The notes below the pieces were generated by a model that made no database searches, had not been told where the DNA came from, and was given only the letters and a program-made list of their open reading frames with translations. This document shows, piece after piece, positions 1 to 11,545 of a stretch of DNA of 64,000 nucleotides. The stretch is from the NCBI RefSeq assembly GCF_014534645.1, contig NZ_JACVQF010000163.1:1-64000 (forward strand), read 5' to 3'. Source of the DNA: Streptomyces griseicoloratus. Its GTDB lineage: Bacteria > Actinomycetota > Actinomycetes > Streptomycetales > Streptomycetaceae. Positions within the stretch are counted from its first letter, which is position 1; every line of letters starts with the position of its first letter. The translations under genes and the position numbers were made by a program.

Positions 1-2
1 CC

Positions 3-326
3 GAGTCCTTCCGGGAGATCGACCGGCACCGTGCCGCGGTCGCCATCTACCAGAAGGAGTCCAGGCACCTGCTGGACCAGCCGCGGTTCGGCTATCTCGC
101 CGAGTCGCAGCAGAAGTTCGAGAAGGCGTGGCTCGGCACCCTCGAACGCGGAGTGGCCGCCGAGGTCTTCCGCGCCGACCTGGACGTCCGGCTCACCTAC
201 CGCTTCGTGCGCGACACCGTGTGGGTCGCCGCGTCCTGGTACCAGCCGGGCGGACAGCACAGCCCGGAGGAGATCGCCCGCCAGTACCTGTCCATGGTGC
301 TGGAGGGCATCGCCCTCCGTGAATGA
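3..326 (+). CDS. TetR-family regulator, C-terminal part (KstR2-like)
   Basis: The window opens inside this gene; 107 codons remain before the TGA. There is no DNA-binding helix-turn-helix here, only ligand-domain sequence. The stretch RDTVWVAASWYQPGG and the ending QYLSMVLEGI closely resemble, from memory, the C-terminus of mycobacterial KstR2, the TetR repressor of cholesterol ring C/D catabolism. The steroid genes a kilobase downstream support a role as a ligand-responsive steroid regulator. The N-terminus lies off the window, so the assignment rests on the C-terminal third plus context. The ligand and operator cannot be judged from this fragment. Confidence 0.8.
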   Translation, partial: ESFREIDRHRAAVAIYQKESRHLLDQPRFGYLAESQQKFEKAWLGTLERGVAAEVFRADLDVRLTYRFVRDTVWVAASWYQPGGQHSPEEIARQYLSMVLEGIALRE

Positions 327-363
327 CGCAGGGCCTGCCCGCCGCGGACCGGCCCGGTCGGTC

Positions 364-1293
364 TCACATCCACTCGGCGAACCGCAGCCAGGACATCATG
401 GTGTCCATCTGCGCCGGGGCCATGGCCGCCGCCCCGGCGTCCGAGCCGTTCCCCGCCGCACGAGCCGCCCCCGCCGCCCGCGCCCCCGGGCGCGAGCCCG
501 ATCGGGCCGCGGCCGCGCGACCCGGCCCGTACAGCGCCGACCACACCGCCCGCGCCGTGCCCAGCACCGCCGGCGCCATCCGCTCCAGCTCGCGGTGCAC
601 ACCGTTGCCGCACACCGAGATGGAGGCGATCGCCCGGCCCGAGCCGCGCAGCGGAGCCGCCACGCACGCCACCCCGCGGAAGGCCTCCTCCCGGTCGAAG
701 GCCACCCCGCGCTCGCGGATGCGCGCCAGCTCCTCCCGGAAGGCCCGCGGCCGGGTGATCGTGTACGGGGTGCGCGGACGCAGCCCGGACCGCAGTACTT
801 CGGCCACCAGCGCCTCGTCGCCGAAGGCCAGGATCGCCTTGCCGGTGCCCGTGCAGTAGGCCGGCTGCCGGCCGCCCGTCCGGGACGGCACCGAGCAGTC
901 GGCCGCGCCGCCGATCCGCTCCAGGTACACCACCTCCGGCCCGTCGATCACGGCGAGGTGCACCACGTGCCCGACCTTCTCGTGCAGCTCGTGCAGATGC
1001 GGCAGCGCGGCCCGGCGCAGCCGGTTGTGGTGCGAGGCCATCGCCCCGAGCTCCAGCATCCGCATGCCCAGGCGGTAGTCCCGACCGTCACGATCCAGCC
1101 AGCGAAGCTGCACCAGTTGGTCGAGGATGCGGTGCACGGAGGAGCGGGGGAGCCCGGAGCGGTGCACCACCTCCGTCAGTGTCAGCCGGGGCGTCGAGCC
1201 CTGGAAGGCACCGAGGACGAGAGCCGCCTTCTCCAGCAGCGAGGGCGGAGGCTGGGCTTCGTGACCGGTTTGCTGAACGGGCTGCACTGTCAT
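364..1293 (-). CDS. IclR-family transcriptional regulator
   Basis: This 309-residue protein has the IclR layout: an N-terminal winged helix-turn-helix (about residues 20-65, with the motif RSSVHRILDQL) followed by the IclR effector domain (LGMRMLELGAMA, YLERIGG, YCTGTGKAILA, RERGVAFDREE). I chose the ATG at 1293 because the helix-turn-helix then sits at the usual distance from the start; an upstream ATG at 1368 would run through the probable operator. The last 60 residues are an unusual Ala/Arg/Gly-rich tail beyond the normal IclR end. It is divergent from hsaA, with a candidate operator at 1371-1387, so it probably controls the steroid genes. Its effector is unknown. Confidence 0.88.
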   Translation of the reverse strand: MTVQPVQQTGHEAQPPPSLLEKAALVLGAFQGSTPRLTLTEVVHRSGLPRSSVHRILDQLVQLRWLDRDGRDYRLGMRMLELGAMASHHNRLRRAALPHLHELHEKVGHVVHLAVIDGPEVVYLERIGGAADCSVPSRTGGRQPAYCTGTGKAILAFGDEALVAEVLRSGLRPRTPYTITRPRAFREELARIRERGVAFDREEAFRGVACVAAPLRGSGRAIASISVCGNGVHRELERMAPAVLGTARAVWSALYGPGRAAAARSGSRPGARAAGAARAAGNGSDAGAAAMAPAQMDTMMSWLRFAEWM

Positions 1294-1370
1294 CGGCGAC
1301 TCCTGCGAGGAAGCGGAGGAAACCGCGTGATTCCGGCCACGCTCGTGCTGTTGCCGAGAGGTTGCCACGG

Positions 1371-1387
1371 TTCCCGCTCAGTGGGAA
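1371..1387. promoter_or_regulatory. Candidate IclR operator, site 1
   Basis: TTCCCGCTCAGTGGGAA is an inverted repeat with TTCCC/GGGAA arms, lying between the divergent IclR gene and hsaA. Its reverse complement is nearly identical to a second site at 10597-10613 in the other divergent promoter region of the steroid cluster. The TTCC...GGAA architecture is common for IclR regulators. That the neighbouring IclR protein binds it is inference. Confidence 0.6.
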
Positions 1388-1390
1388 GTA

Positions 1391-1421
1391 CCTATTTCGT
1401 TTCGAAACAAAGAGCCATAGG
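1391..1421. promoter_or_regulatory. Nested palindromes upstream of hsaA
   Basis: A perfect 10-bp palindrome GTTTCGAAAC (1399-1408) is flanked by CCTAT (1391-1395) and ATAGG (1417-1421), which also form an inverted pair. It lies 47-78 bases upstream of hsaA, beside the candidate IclR site, so it may be a second operator (for example for a TetR protein) or overlap the promoter. I see no convincing -35/-10 pair. Confidence 0.35.
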
Positions 1422-1468
1422 TTCGCGGCACTTTCCCACCTCCGCATCACGACCCGAGAGGGGATGCC

Positions 1469-2638
1469 ATGACCGAACACGCGGTCCTCGCCGCAGTCCG
1501 GGACCTCGCCCCCCGGCTGCGCGAGCGCGCCGCCGAGGCCGAGGAACTGCGGCGGGTGCCGGACGCCTCGATCAAGGAGATCGAGGAGACCGGGTTCTTC
1601 CGGCTGCTGCAGCCCCGGTCGTACGGCGGCCACGCGGCCGACCCCGTGGTCTTCTACGAGGCGGTCAAGGAGATCGCCAGGGCCTGCGGTTCCACCGGCT
1701 GGGTCGCCTCCGTCCTCGGCGTGCACCCCTGGCACGTGGCGCTGTACGACCCGAAGGCCCAGGAGGAGGTGTGGGGCGCCGACCGCACCACCCGGATCGC
1801 CTCCTCCTACGCCCCCACCGGGAAGGTCACCCCGGCCGACGGCGGCTTCCGCATCTCCGGCCGCTGGCACTTCTCCTCCGGCTGCGACCACACCGGCTGG
1901 GCGCTGCTCGGCGGCCTCGTCCTCGGCGAGGACGGCGCCCCGGCCGACATGCGCACCTTCCTCGTGCCGCGCACCGACTACCGCGTCGACGACGTGTGGG
2001 ACACCGTGGGCCTGCGCGGCACCGGCAGCAACGACATCGTGATCGAGGACGCCTTCGTGCCCGACCACCGGGCGCTCAGCTTCGGCCCGGTCACCGAGCT
2101 GAGGACACCGGGACAGGAGCTCAACCCCGAGCCGCTGTACCGGCTGCCGTACGCCGCCGTGTTCACCACCACCATCTCCACCCCGATCGTCGGCATCGCC
2201 GAGGGCGCCTACACCTCCTACGCCGAGGCCACCAAGCGGCGCATCCGCGTCTCCTACGGCCAGAAGGTCGCCGAGGACCCCTTCGCCCAGGTGCGCATCG
2301 CCCGCGCCGCCAGCGACATCGACGCCGCCTGGCTGCAACTGCGCCGCAACATCGAGGAGCTGTACGAGCACGCGCGGCGCGGCGAGGAACTGCCGATGGA
2401 GCTGCGGGCCCGCGCCCGCCGCGACCAGGTCATCGCCACCGAGCGGGCCGTGGCCGCGGTGGACCTGCTGGTGGAGAACGCCGGCGGCAACACCATGCGC
2501 ACCGGCCCCAACCCGGTCCAGCGGGCCTGGCGTGACGCACACACCGGCCGCGGGCACGCCGCCAACGACCCCGAGCGCGCACTGCTGCTCTTCGGGCGGG
2601 GAGCCCTCGGCCTCGACATCCAGGACACGATGCTCTGA
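1469..2638 (+). CDS. hsaA: 3-HSA monooxygenase, oxygenase component HsaA
   Basis: HsaA is the FMNH2-dependent oxygenase that hydroxylates 3-HSA at C4 to give the catechol 3,4-DHSA, using reduced flavin from HsaB. The 389-residue protein has the acyl-CoA-dehydrogenase-like fold of group D flavin monooxygenases, with recognisable segments (IEETGFFRLLQPRSYGG, GSTGWVASVLGVHPWH, VGLRGTGSNDI, ENAGGNTM). It opens the operon hsaA-hsaD-hsaC-hsaB, the same order as in mycobacteria. The ATG follows GAGAGGGG, and the stop overlaps the hsaD start in TGATG. The promoter region carries two palindromic candidate operators. The main alternative is another member of this monooxygenase family, but the neighbours make HsaA very likely. 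Confidence 0.93.
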   Translation: MTEHAVLAAVRDLAPRLRERAAEAEELRRVPDASIKEIEETGFFRLLQPRSYGGHAADPVVFYEAVKEIARACGSTGWVASVLGVHPWHVALYDPKAQEEVWGADRTTRIASSYAPTGKVTPADGGFRISGRWHFSSGCDHTGWALLGGLVLGEDGAPADMRTFLVPRTDYRVDDVWDTVGLRGTGSNDIVIEDAFVPDHRALSFGPVTELRTPGQELNPEPLYRLPYAAVFTTTISTPIVGIAEGAYTSYAEATKRRIRVSYGQKVAEDPFAQVRIARAASDIDAAWLQLRRNIEELYEHARRGEELPMELRARARRDQVIATERAVAAVDLLVENAGGNTMRTGPNPVQRAWRDAHTGRGHAANDPERALLLFGRGALGLDIQDTML

Positions 2639-3519
2639 TGGGAGCCCAGGTGGCCGATCTCACCTACGAGTCGACCTCGCGCACCGCCAAGGCCGGCGCG
2701 CTCACCCTGCACTACCACGAGGCCGGGCCCGACGGCGGCCCCGGCGCACCCGTCGTGATCATGCTGCACGGCGGCGGCCCCGGCGCCTCCGCCTGGAGCA
2801 ACTTCGGCCGCAACCTCCCGGTGTTCGCCCGGACCTTCCGCACCCTGCTGGTCGACCAGCCCTGCTTCGGCCGCTCCGGCAAACCGGAGCTCGACAAGGA
2901 CTACTTCAGCTACAGCGCGGACGCCATCGCGGCCCTGATGGACGAACTCGGCATCGCACAGGCGCACTTCGTCGGCAACTCGCTCGGCGGCGGCACCTGC
3001 GTACGCATCGCCCTCGACCACCCCGCCAAGGTCGGCAAGCTGCTGCTGATGGGCCCCGGAGGGGTCTCGCTCAACCTCTTCGCACCGGATCCCACCGAGG
3101 GCATCAAGCGGCTCTTCGAGTTCAACACGGCACCGCAGCCCACCAAGGAGCAACTGCGCGCCTTCCTCGGCGTCATGGCGTACGACCCGTCCGTCGTGAC
3201 CGACGAACTGGTCGAGGAACGCTGGGCGTCGGCCACCGACCCCGAGGCCCGGCTGGGCAGCGCACGGATGGCCGCCGCCTTCGCGAACCCGGCCTGGGCC
3301 GAGGACCGGATGCTCTGGCGCGAGGCCCACCGGATCACCCACCCGGTGCTGCTCACCTGGGGCCGCGAGGACCGGGTCAATCCGCTCGACGGCGCACTGG
3401 TCGCCCTCAAGACCATCCCGGACGCCCGCCTCCCCGTCTTCCCGCACTGCGGCCACTGGGCGCAGACCGAACAGGCCGACGAGTTCAACCGGCTCGCCAT
3501 CGACTTCTTCACCCACTGA
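2638..3519 (+). CDS. hsaD: 4,9-DSHA hydrolase HsaD (meta-cleavage product hydrolase)
   Basis: HsaD hydrolyses the C-C bond of the ring-opened product 4,9-DSHA made by HsaC, releasing a ring C/D fragment and 2-hydroxyhexa-2,4-dienoate. The 293-residue alpha/beta-hydrolase has an oxyanion loop HGGGPGASAW near residue 44, a nucleophile elbow GNSLGGG (Ser115), an acid in WGREDRVNP (Asp245) and a catalytic histidine in PHCGHWAQTEQ (His273), as expected for meta-cleavage product hydrolases. Its ATG overlaps the hsaA stop by one base, indicating translational coupling. Confidence 0.94.
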   Translation: MGAQVADLTYESTSRTAKAGALTLHYHEAGPDGGPGAPVVIMLHGGGPGASAWSNFGRNLPVFARTFRTLLVDQPCFGRSGKPELDKDYFSYSADAIAALMDELGIAQAHFVGNSLGGGTCVRIALDHPAKVGKLLLMGPGGVSLNLFAPDPTEGIKRLFEFNTAPQPTKEQLRAFLGVMAYDPSVVTDELVEERWASATDPEARLGSARMAAAFANPAWAEDRMLWREAHRITHPVLLTWGREDRVNPLDGALVALKTIPDARLPVFPHCGHWAQTEQADEFNRLAIDFFTH

Positions 3520-3548
3520 GCCGACCGCCGCACCGAAGGAGACCGACC

Positions 3549-4442
3549 ATGGACATTCGCGCTCTCGGCTACCTGCGCCTGGAGACCACCAGGCCCGAGG
3601 AGTGGCGCACCTACGCGCTCGACGTCCTCGGCATGGTGGAGGCCTCCGGCACCACCGAGGACACCCTCTTCCTGCGGATGGACGACCGCTCCTACCGCAT
3701 CGCCGTCCGCACGGGCGACACCGACCGGCTGCTGGCGGCCGGCTGGGAGGTGGCGAACGCCGCCGCGCTCGCACAGGCCGCCGAGGAACTGGAGGCCGCG
3801 GGCGTCGCCGTCAAGCCCGCCGACGCAGGCGAACTCGCCGAGCGCCGCGTCCAGGGACTGATCCACGTGACGGACCCCTGCGGCAACCCGCTGGAGATCT
3901 ACTGGGGCCAGGCGCAGGACCACACCGCGCTCGGCACCCCGTACGGCAACCGGTTCGTCACCGGCGACCTGGGCCTCGGCCACGTGGTGCTGCCGGTGCC
4001 GGACGTCGAGGCCGCGCTGGACTTCTACGAGAACCTGCTCGGCTTCCAGCTCCGCGACTCGATGAAACTCCCGCCGCAGGCCGTCCCCACCGCCGCCGAG
4101 CAGCGGGACTTCCACTGGATGCACTTCCTGAGCCCCAACCGCCGCCACCACAGCCTGGGCCTGTACCCCGGCGCCCTGCCCCCCGGCATCGTGCACTTCA
4201 TGGTCGAGCTGGAGACCCTCGACGACGTGGGCCGCGGCCTGGACCGGATGAACGCGGCGGGCATCCCCATCGCCTCCTCCCTCGGCCGCCACACCAACGA
4301 CCGCATGGTCTCCTTCTACGCCCAGGCCCCCGGCGGCTTCCAGGTCGAGTACGGCTGGGACGGCCTGATCGTCGACCCCGCCACCTGGGTCGCCAAGGAG
4401 ATCACCGCCGACAGCTTCTGGGGCCACCGGTGGAACGGCTGA
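3549..4442 (+). CDS. hsaC: Extradiol dioxygenase HsaC (3,4-DHSA dioxygenase)
   Basis: HsaC is the Fe(II) extradiol dioxygenase that meta-cleaves the catechol 3,4-DHSA. The 297-residue protein has two vicinal-oxygen-chelate halves. The expected iron ligands are visible in the C-terminal half: His145 (LGLGHVVLPV), His216 (GIVHFMVE) and Glu267 (GGFQVEYG), within one residue of the mycobacterial HsaC ligands I recall. The start has the ribosome site GAAGGAGA about 10 bases upstream. It ends 13 bases inside the presumed start of hsaB. Confidence 0.94.
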   Translation: MDIRALGYLRLETTRPEEWRTYALDVLGMVEASGTTEDTLFLRMDDRSYRIAVRTGDTDRLLAAGWEVANAAALAQAAEELEAAGVAVKPADAGELAERRVQGLIHVTDPCGNPLEIYWGQAQDHTALGTPYGNRFVTGDLGLGHVVLPVPDVEAALDFYENLLGFQLRDSMKLPPQAVPTAAEQRDFHWMHFLSPNRRHHSLGLYPGALPPGIVHFMVELETLDDVGRGLDRMNAAGIPIASSLGRHTNDRMVSFYAQAPGGFQVEYGWDGLIVDPATWVAKEITADSFWGHRWNG

Positions 4443-4939
4443 CGGACCAGGGGCGGACCGGCCCGCGGATCGACGCGGCAGCCTTCCGTGACGTCCTCGG
4501 CCGCTTCGCCAGCGGCATCACGGTCGTCGCGGCACTGGACGGCACCGAGCCGGTCGGCTTCACCTGCCAGTCCTTCGCCTCGCTCTCCCTCGACCCGCCG
4601 CTGGTCATGCTGGCCGTGGCCAGGACCTCCAGCAGCTGGCCGAGGATCGAGCGGGCCGGCCGGTTCTGCGTCAACATCCTCGCGGAGGAGCAGCGGGAGA
4701 CGTGCGCCGCGCTCGGCCGCAGCGGCCCCGACAAGTTCACCGGTGTGCCCTGGAGCGCCGGCGAGCACGGGACCGTGCGCATCGACGGCGCCCTGGCCTT
4801 CGTGGAGTGCGAACTGCACGCCGTGCACGAGGCCGGCGACCACCACATGGTCACCGGCCGGGTGATCGCGCTCGACGCCCGCGAGGACGGCCGGCCGCTG
4901 CTGTACTTCCGCAGCCGCTACGCCGTGGGGGCGTTCTGA
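4430..4939 (+). CDS. hsaB: Flavin reductase HsaB
   Basis: HsaB is the NADH:FMN reductase partner of HsaA. The sequence (FRDVLGRFASGITVV, GFTCQSFASLSLDPPLVMLAVA, FCVNILAEEQ, LAFVECELHAVHEAGDHHMVTGRV) is typical of the HpaC/flavin-reductase-like family. I place the start at the GTG at 4430, giving 169 residues and a 13-base overlap with hsaC; family members are often about 10-20 residues longer, but no better in-frame start exists. Its stop overlaps the next ATG in TGATG, so it is coupled to the MaoC gene. Confidence 0.88.
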   Translation: MERLTDQGRTGPRIDAAAFRDVLGRFASGITVVAALDGTEPVGFTCQSFASLSLDPPLVMLAVARTSSSWPRIERAGRFCVNILAEEQRETCAALGRSGPDKFTGVPWSAGEHGTVRIDGALAFVECELHAVHEAGDHHMVTGRVIALDAREDGRPLLYFRSRYAVGAF

Positions 4940-5811
4940 TGCCCATCGACGTGCACGCGCTCCTCGCGGCGCCACCGGTCCGCACCGACGTCGTGTGGGA
5001 CGACCGTGACGTGCGGCTGTACCACCTCGCGCTCGGCGCCGGCGTCCCGGAGACCGACCCGGACGAGCTGCGCTACGTCTACGAGCGGCATCCGCGGGGC
5101 CTGAAGGTCCTGCCGCTCTTCGGGGTGGTGGCGGCGGGCGTCGGCTTCCAGGTCTTCGACCGGCCGGGCGTGGACATCGATCTGGCGAGGGTGCTGCACG
5201 GCGGCCAGGAGGTCACCGTGCACCGGCCGCTGCCGCCCGCGGCGAAGGCGACCGCCGTCACCCGCGTGACCGACGTCCACGACAAGGGCATGGCCGCCGT
5301 GATCGTCCAGGAGTCCGCGCTGCTGGACGAGACCGGGGAGCCGCTGCTGACCCAGCGCAACCACGTCTTCGTGCGCGGCGAGGGCGGCTTCGGCGGCGAC
5401 CGCGGTCCCTCCGGCCGGATGCCGGACCCCGACGGCGAGCCGGAGCGTGTGTTCGAGCTGCCGACCCTGCCCCAGCAGGCGCTGCTCTACCGGCTCACCG
5501 GGGACTGGAACCCGCTGCACGCCGACCCGGACGCGGCGCGAGCGGCCGGCTACGACCGGCCCGTCCTGCACGGACTGTGCACCTTCGGAGCGGTCGTCAA
5601 GGCGGTCACCGACCGCTTCCTGGGCGGCGACACGAGCGCGATCGCCGGCTGCCGCACCCGGTTCGCGGGGGTGTTCCTCCCGGGCGAGACCCTGCGGATC
5701 AGCGTCTGGACGGATCCGGATCCGGCGACCCGCGGCTACCGGCTGCGGGCCACCGCGGCGGAGCGCGGCGACGCGCCGGTGCTCACCGACGCCGCCCTCA
5801 CCGTCCGCTGA
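4939..5811 (+). CDS. MaoC-type enoyl-CoA hydratase (double hotdog)
   Basis: This 290-residue protein has two hotdog halves: an N-terminal MaoC-like half (YVYERHPRGLKVLPLFGVV) and a C-terminal hydratase half with the full R-hydratase motif YRLTGDWNPLHADPDAA and VLHGLCTFG, so the catalytic Asp/His pair is present. Family members hydrate enoyl-CoA in steroid side-chain or fatty-acid beta-oxidation. Next to kstD it parallels, from memory, mycobacterial Rv3538 (ChsH3), which also adjoins kstD. Steroid side-chain substrate is therefore likely but inferred. Confidence 0.85.
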   Translation: MPIDVHALLAAPPVRTDVVWDDRDVRLYHLALGAGVPETDPDELRYVYERHPRGLKVLPLFGVVAAGVGFQVFDRPGVDIDLARVLHGGQEVTVHRPLPPAAKATAVTRVTDVHDKGMAAVIVQESALLDETGEPLLTQRNHVFVRGEGGFGGDRGPSGRMPDPDGEPERVFELPTLPQQALLYRLTGDWNPLHADPDAARAAGYDRPVLHGLCTFGAVVKAVTDRFLGGDTSAIAGCRTRFAGVFLPGETLRISVWTDPDPATRGYRLRATAAERGDAPVLTDAALTVR

Positions 5812-5869
5812 CCCGAAGGCGCGTCCCGTCCGCGGGCGGGGCCGGAACGACACGACGAGGGAGAACGCG

Positions 5870-7579
5870 ATGAACGACACGTGGGACCACACCTACGACG
5901 TGGTGGTCATCGGGTCCGGCGCCGCCGGAATGGCCGCCGCCATCACCGCCCGGCTGCGCGGACTCACCGTGCTCGTGGTCGAGAAGACCGACCGCTACGG
6001 CGGCTCCACCGCGCTGTCCGGCGGCGCGATCTGGGTGCCCAACAATCTCCATCTCGACCGGGCGGGACTCGGCGACACCCCGGAGAAGGCCCGCGCCTAC
6101 CTGGACGCCACCGTCGGCGACCGGGTCCCACCCGAGCGCAGGGACGCCTACATCGAGCACGGCCCGGCCATGGTGCGCGAGTTCCACGAGAAGACCGACG
6201 TCCGGTTCGTCCACACCCCGGGCTACTCGGACTACTATCCCGAACGGCTCGGCGGCTCCCCGCAGGGCCGGTCGGTCGAGCCGGAGATCTTCGACTTCAG
6301 GAAGCTCGGTCCCGAGCAGCGCGCCACCATGCGCCGGGCCGGCCTGCCCACGTACGGGCTCACCATCACCTCCCACGACTTCCGGCACCTGAACATGGTG
6401 TCGCGCACGTGGGCGGGCAGGAAGACGTCGCTGAAGGTCGGGCTGCGCGCCCTCGGGGCCCTGGCCACCGGCAGGCGGCCGCTCTCCCTCGGCGAGGCGC
6501 TGGTCGCCCGGATGCGCCACTCGCTCGACAGGCTCGGCGGCGAGCTGTGGCTGTCCGCGCCGTTCACCGGGCTGGTGACCGAGGACGGCCGGACCACGGG
6601 CGTACGGGTCCGCCTCGACCCCTCCCGGCACCGCCCGGCCGACGGGACCTCTGCCGGCCGGGAGACGACCGTACGGGCCACCGGCGGTGTCGTCCTCGCC
6701 TCCGGAGGCTTCTCGCACGACCAGCGGCTGCGCGAGAAGTACCTCCCGGCGCCGACCTCCACCGAGTGGAGCTCGGCGGCCGAGGGCCAGACGGGCGACG
6801 GCCTGCAGGCCGCACTCGCGGCGGGCGCCGCGACCGACCTGATGGACAAGGTGTGGGGGGCGCCGTCGGTGGTGCCGCCCGGCGGGAAGCCGTTCTTCCT
6901 CGTCGCCGAGAGGGGCATCCCCGGCATGGTCGTCGTCGACGGAGCGGGCGAGCGCTACGTCAACGAGGCCGCCCCGTACCACGAGTTCGTCGACGCGATG
7001 TACGCCTGCGACCGGCCGGGGGCGTCCACCGTCCCCTCCTGGCTGATCCTCGACGCCACCTCCAAGGCCCGCTACCTCTTCATGGGCCTCTTCCCGGGAC
7101 AGCCCTTCCCCAGGGCGTGGATCGAGAGCGGCTTCGTCAAGAAGGCCGCCGGCCTCGGGGAACTCGCCGCGCGGACGGGCCTGCCCGCCGAACGGCTGCG
7201 GGCCACCGTCGACCGCTTCAACGGCTTCGCCCGCAACGGCCGCGACGAGGACTTCCGGCGCGGCGAGAGCGTCTACGACCGCTACTACGGCGACCCGACG
7301 CTCCCCAACCCCAACCTCGCGCCGCTGGACAAGGCCCCCTTCTACGCCGTCCCGGTCCATCCCGGCGACATCGGCACCAAGGGCGGCCCGGTCACCGACG
7401 CCAGGGCCCGGGTGCTGCGCGACGACGGCAGCGTCATCGAGGGCCTGTACGCCTCCGGCAACGTCTCGGCCGCGGTGATGGGCGAGACGTACCCGGGGCC
7501 CGGCGCGACCATCGGCCCGGCGATGACCTTCAGCTGGCTCGCGGTCAACCACATGGCGGACACCCTCGCCTCCCGCTGA
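5870..7579 (+). CDS. kstD: 3-ketosteroid delta-1-dehydrogenase KstD
   Basis: This FAD enzyme removes the 1-alpha and 2-beta hydrogens from 3-ketosteroids such as androstenedione, a step needed for ring B opening. The 569-residue protein begins with an FAD-binding GSGAAG loop (residues 15-20), continues with EKTDRYGGSTALSGGAIWVPNN, and ends with the KstD hallmark ETYPGPGATIGPAMTFSW; YGDPTLPNPNL and GDIGTKGGPVTDARARVL are also diagnostic. A GAGGGAGA ribosome site precedes the ATG. It is the last intact gene of the forward hsa operon. A sibling FAD dehydrogenase with other ketosteroid specificity (e.g. delta-4) remains possible. Confidence 0.92.
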   Translation: MNDTWDHTYDVVVIGSGAAGMAAAITARLRGLTVLVVEKTDRYGGSTALSGGAIWVPNNLHLDRAGLGDTPEKARAYLDATVGDRVPPERRDAYIEHGPAMVREFHEKTDVRFVHTPGYSDYYPERLGGSPQGRSVEPEIFDFRKLGPEQRATMRRAGLPTYGLTITSHDFRHLNMVSRTWAGRKTSLKVGLRALGALATGRRPLSLGEALVARMRHSLDRLGGELWLSAPFTGLVTEDGRTTGVRVRLDPSRHRPADGTSAGRETTVRATGGVVLASGGFSHDQRLREKYLPAPTSTEWSSAAEGQTGDGLQAALAAGAATDLMDKVWGAPSVVPPGGKPFFLVAERGIPGMVVVDGAGERYVNEAAPYHEFVDAMYACDRPGASTVPSWLILDATSKARYLFMGLFPGQPFPRAWIESGFVKKAAGLGELAARTGLPAERLRATVDRFNGFARNGRDEDFRRGESVYDRYYGDPTLPNPNLAPLDKAPFYAVPVHPGDIGTKGGPVTDARARVLRDDGSVIEGLYASGNVSAAVMGETYPGPGATIGPAMTFSWLAVNHMADTLASR

Positions 7580-7587
7580 CCACTCCG

Positions 7588-7694
7588 GAAGGAGCACACC
7601 ACGCCCCGTACCCGTCCGGCCGGCGCAGCCGCCTCCGTCATCGGCGAGGCCACCGCGCCGCTCCTGCACGCGCGGGGCCACACCGTCATTCCCC
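7588..7694 (+). pseudogene. Remnant of a short-chain dehydrogenase start
   Basis: A strong ribosome site GGAAGGAG (7588-7594) is followed six bases later by ACG (7601) in place of ATG. The downstream frame reads like the N-terminal Rossmann segment of an SDR: TPRTRPAGAAASVIGEATAP then LLHARGHTVIPLTGR. Homology stops after about 31 codons, where the convergent esterase gene ends. I read this as the residue of a gene once translated after kstD, its start mutated and its body deleted. A chance resemblance is possible because the piece is short. Confidence 0.5.
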
Positions 7695-8644
7695 TCACCG
7701 GGAGGCCAGCGCGGCCCGCAGGGCGCGCGCCGCCCCGGTCAGGGCCTCGTCGGCCTCCGGCAGCAGCCCGCCGAGGCCGAGGAAACCGTGGAACACGCCC
7801 GGCCACACTCGCAGCCGCGGCGCGGCACCGGCCTCCCGCAGCCGCCCGGCGTAGCGGAGCCCGTCGTCACGCAGCGGGTCGCACTCGGGCAGCACCACGA
7901 CGGCCGGCGGCAGGCCGGCCAGGTCGGGGGCCAGGCCCGGGGAGGCGTACGGGTGCGAACCGTCCCCTCCGGGGCCGAGATACTGCTCCCAGTACCAGCG
8001 CATGTGCGCCGTCGTGTGGAAGAAGCCCGTGCCGTACGCCGAGTACGAGGCGGTCTCCATACGGTGGTCGAGGACCGGGTACGCGAGCAGTTGCGCCGCG
8101 ATGTCCGGGCCGCCGCGGTCGCGTGCCATCAGGGTCACGGCGGCCGCGAGGTTGCCGCCGCTGCTGTCGCCCGCGACGGCCAGCCGGCCGGCGTCGCAGC
8201 CCAGCAGGGCCGCGTGCGCGGACACCCACGCGGTGACCGCGTAGGCGTCCTCGGCCGCCGACGGGAAGCGGTGCTCCGGGGCGCGGCGGTAATCCACCGA
8301 GACCACCACCGCGCCGGCGTGGAAGGCCAGTTCGCGGCAGATGCCGTCATGGGTGTCCAGGCCGCACAGCACCCAGCCGCCGCCGTGGAGGAAGACCACC
8401 ACCGGTGGCGGGGAGCCGGGGTCCGCCGCCGGCTCGTAGACCCGCACCGGCACGTCCGGCGCGCCCGCCGGCCCGGGCATGCGGCGGTCGGTGACCCGGG
8501 GCAGCGGCCGTACCGGCCGCGCCGCGGCACCGGCCCGCGCGGCCTGCCGGATCTCGGACACCCGGACCGGGCCGAGGGCCGGGTCCGGGAAGCCGGCCGA
8601 CATGGCGTCGGCGAGCTTCCGGGCGCGGGGAGTCAGGGGATCGG

Positions 8645-8648
<4 letters not shown>
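7695..8648 (-). CDS. Alpha/beta-hydrolase, hormone-sensitive-lipase type
   Basis: This predicted carboxylesterase of 317 residues has the HSL-family oxyanion motif HGGGW (in VVFLHGGGWVLCG), nucleophile motif GDSSGGN, an acid in LPECDPLRDDG and a histidine in GVFHGFLGLGG, giving a full catalytic triad. The start is the GTG at 8648, overlapping the upstream SDR stop in GTGA; this gives a normal HSL length, while upstream starts add junk. It is the third gene of the reverse operon. Its substrate may be a steroid ester or lactone, which is inference from context. Confidence 0.85.
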
Positions 8649-11472
<2,824 letters not shown>

Positions 11473-11480
11473 CACGGCGG

Positions 11481-11530
11481 ACGACGACAGCACGACGGCA
11501 GGACAACGACGGCACGACGACAGCACGACG
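11481..11530 (+). repeat. 17-bp direct repeat, low-complexity leader
   Basis: ACGACGACAGCACGACG occurs twice, at 11481-11497 and 11514-11530, within a spacer built of CACGACG-like words between the two SDR genes. It looks like slippage-prone low-complexity DNA rather than a defined element. Confidence 0.6.
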
Positions 11531-11545
11531 TCAGGGAGGACACCC

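Noticed and set aside
31-2535. A long forward open frame of 834 codons across the IclR and hsaA region
   Set aside because: It crosses the minus-strand IclR gene and the hsaA frame and its protein is Arg/Pro-rich without any domain, the usual out-of-frame shadow in high-GC DNA.
11473-11545. CRISPR-like direct repeats before the second SDR gene
   Set aside because: The units are low-complexity CACGACG words, only two 17-bp copies, with no regular spacers.
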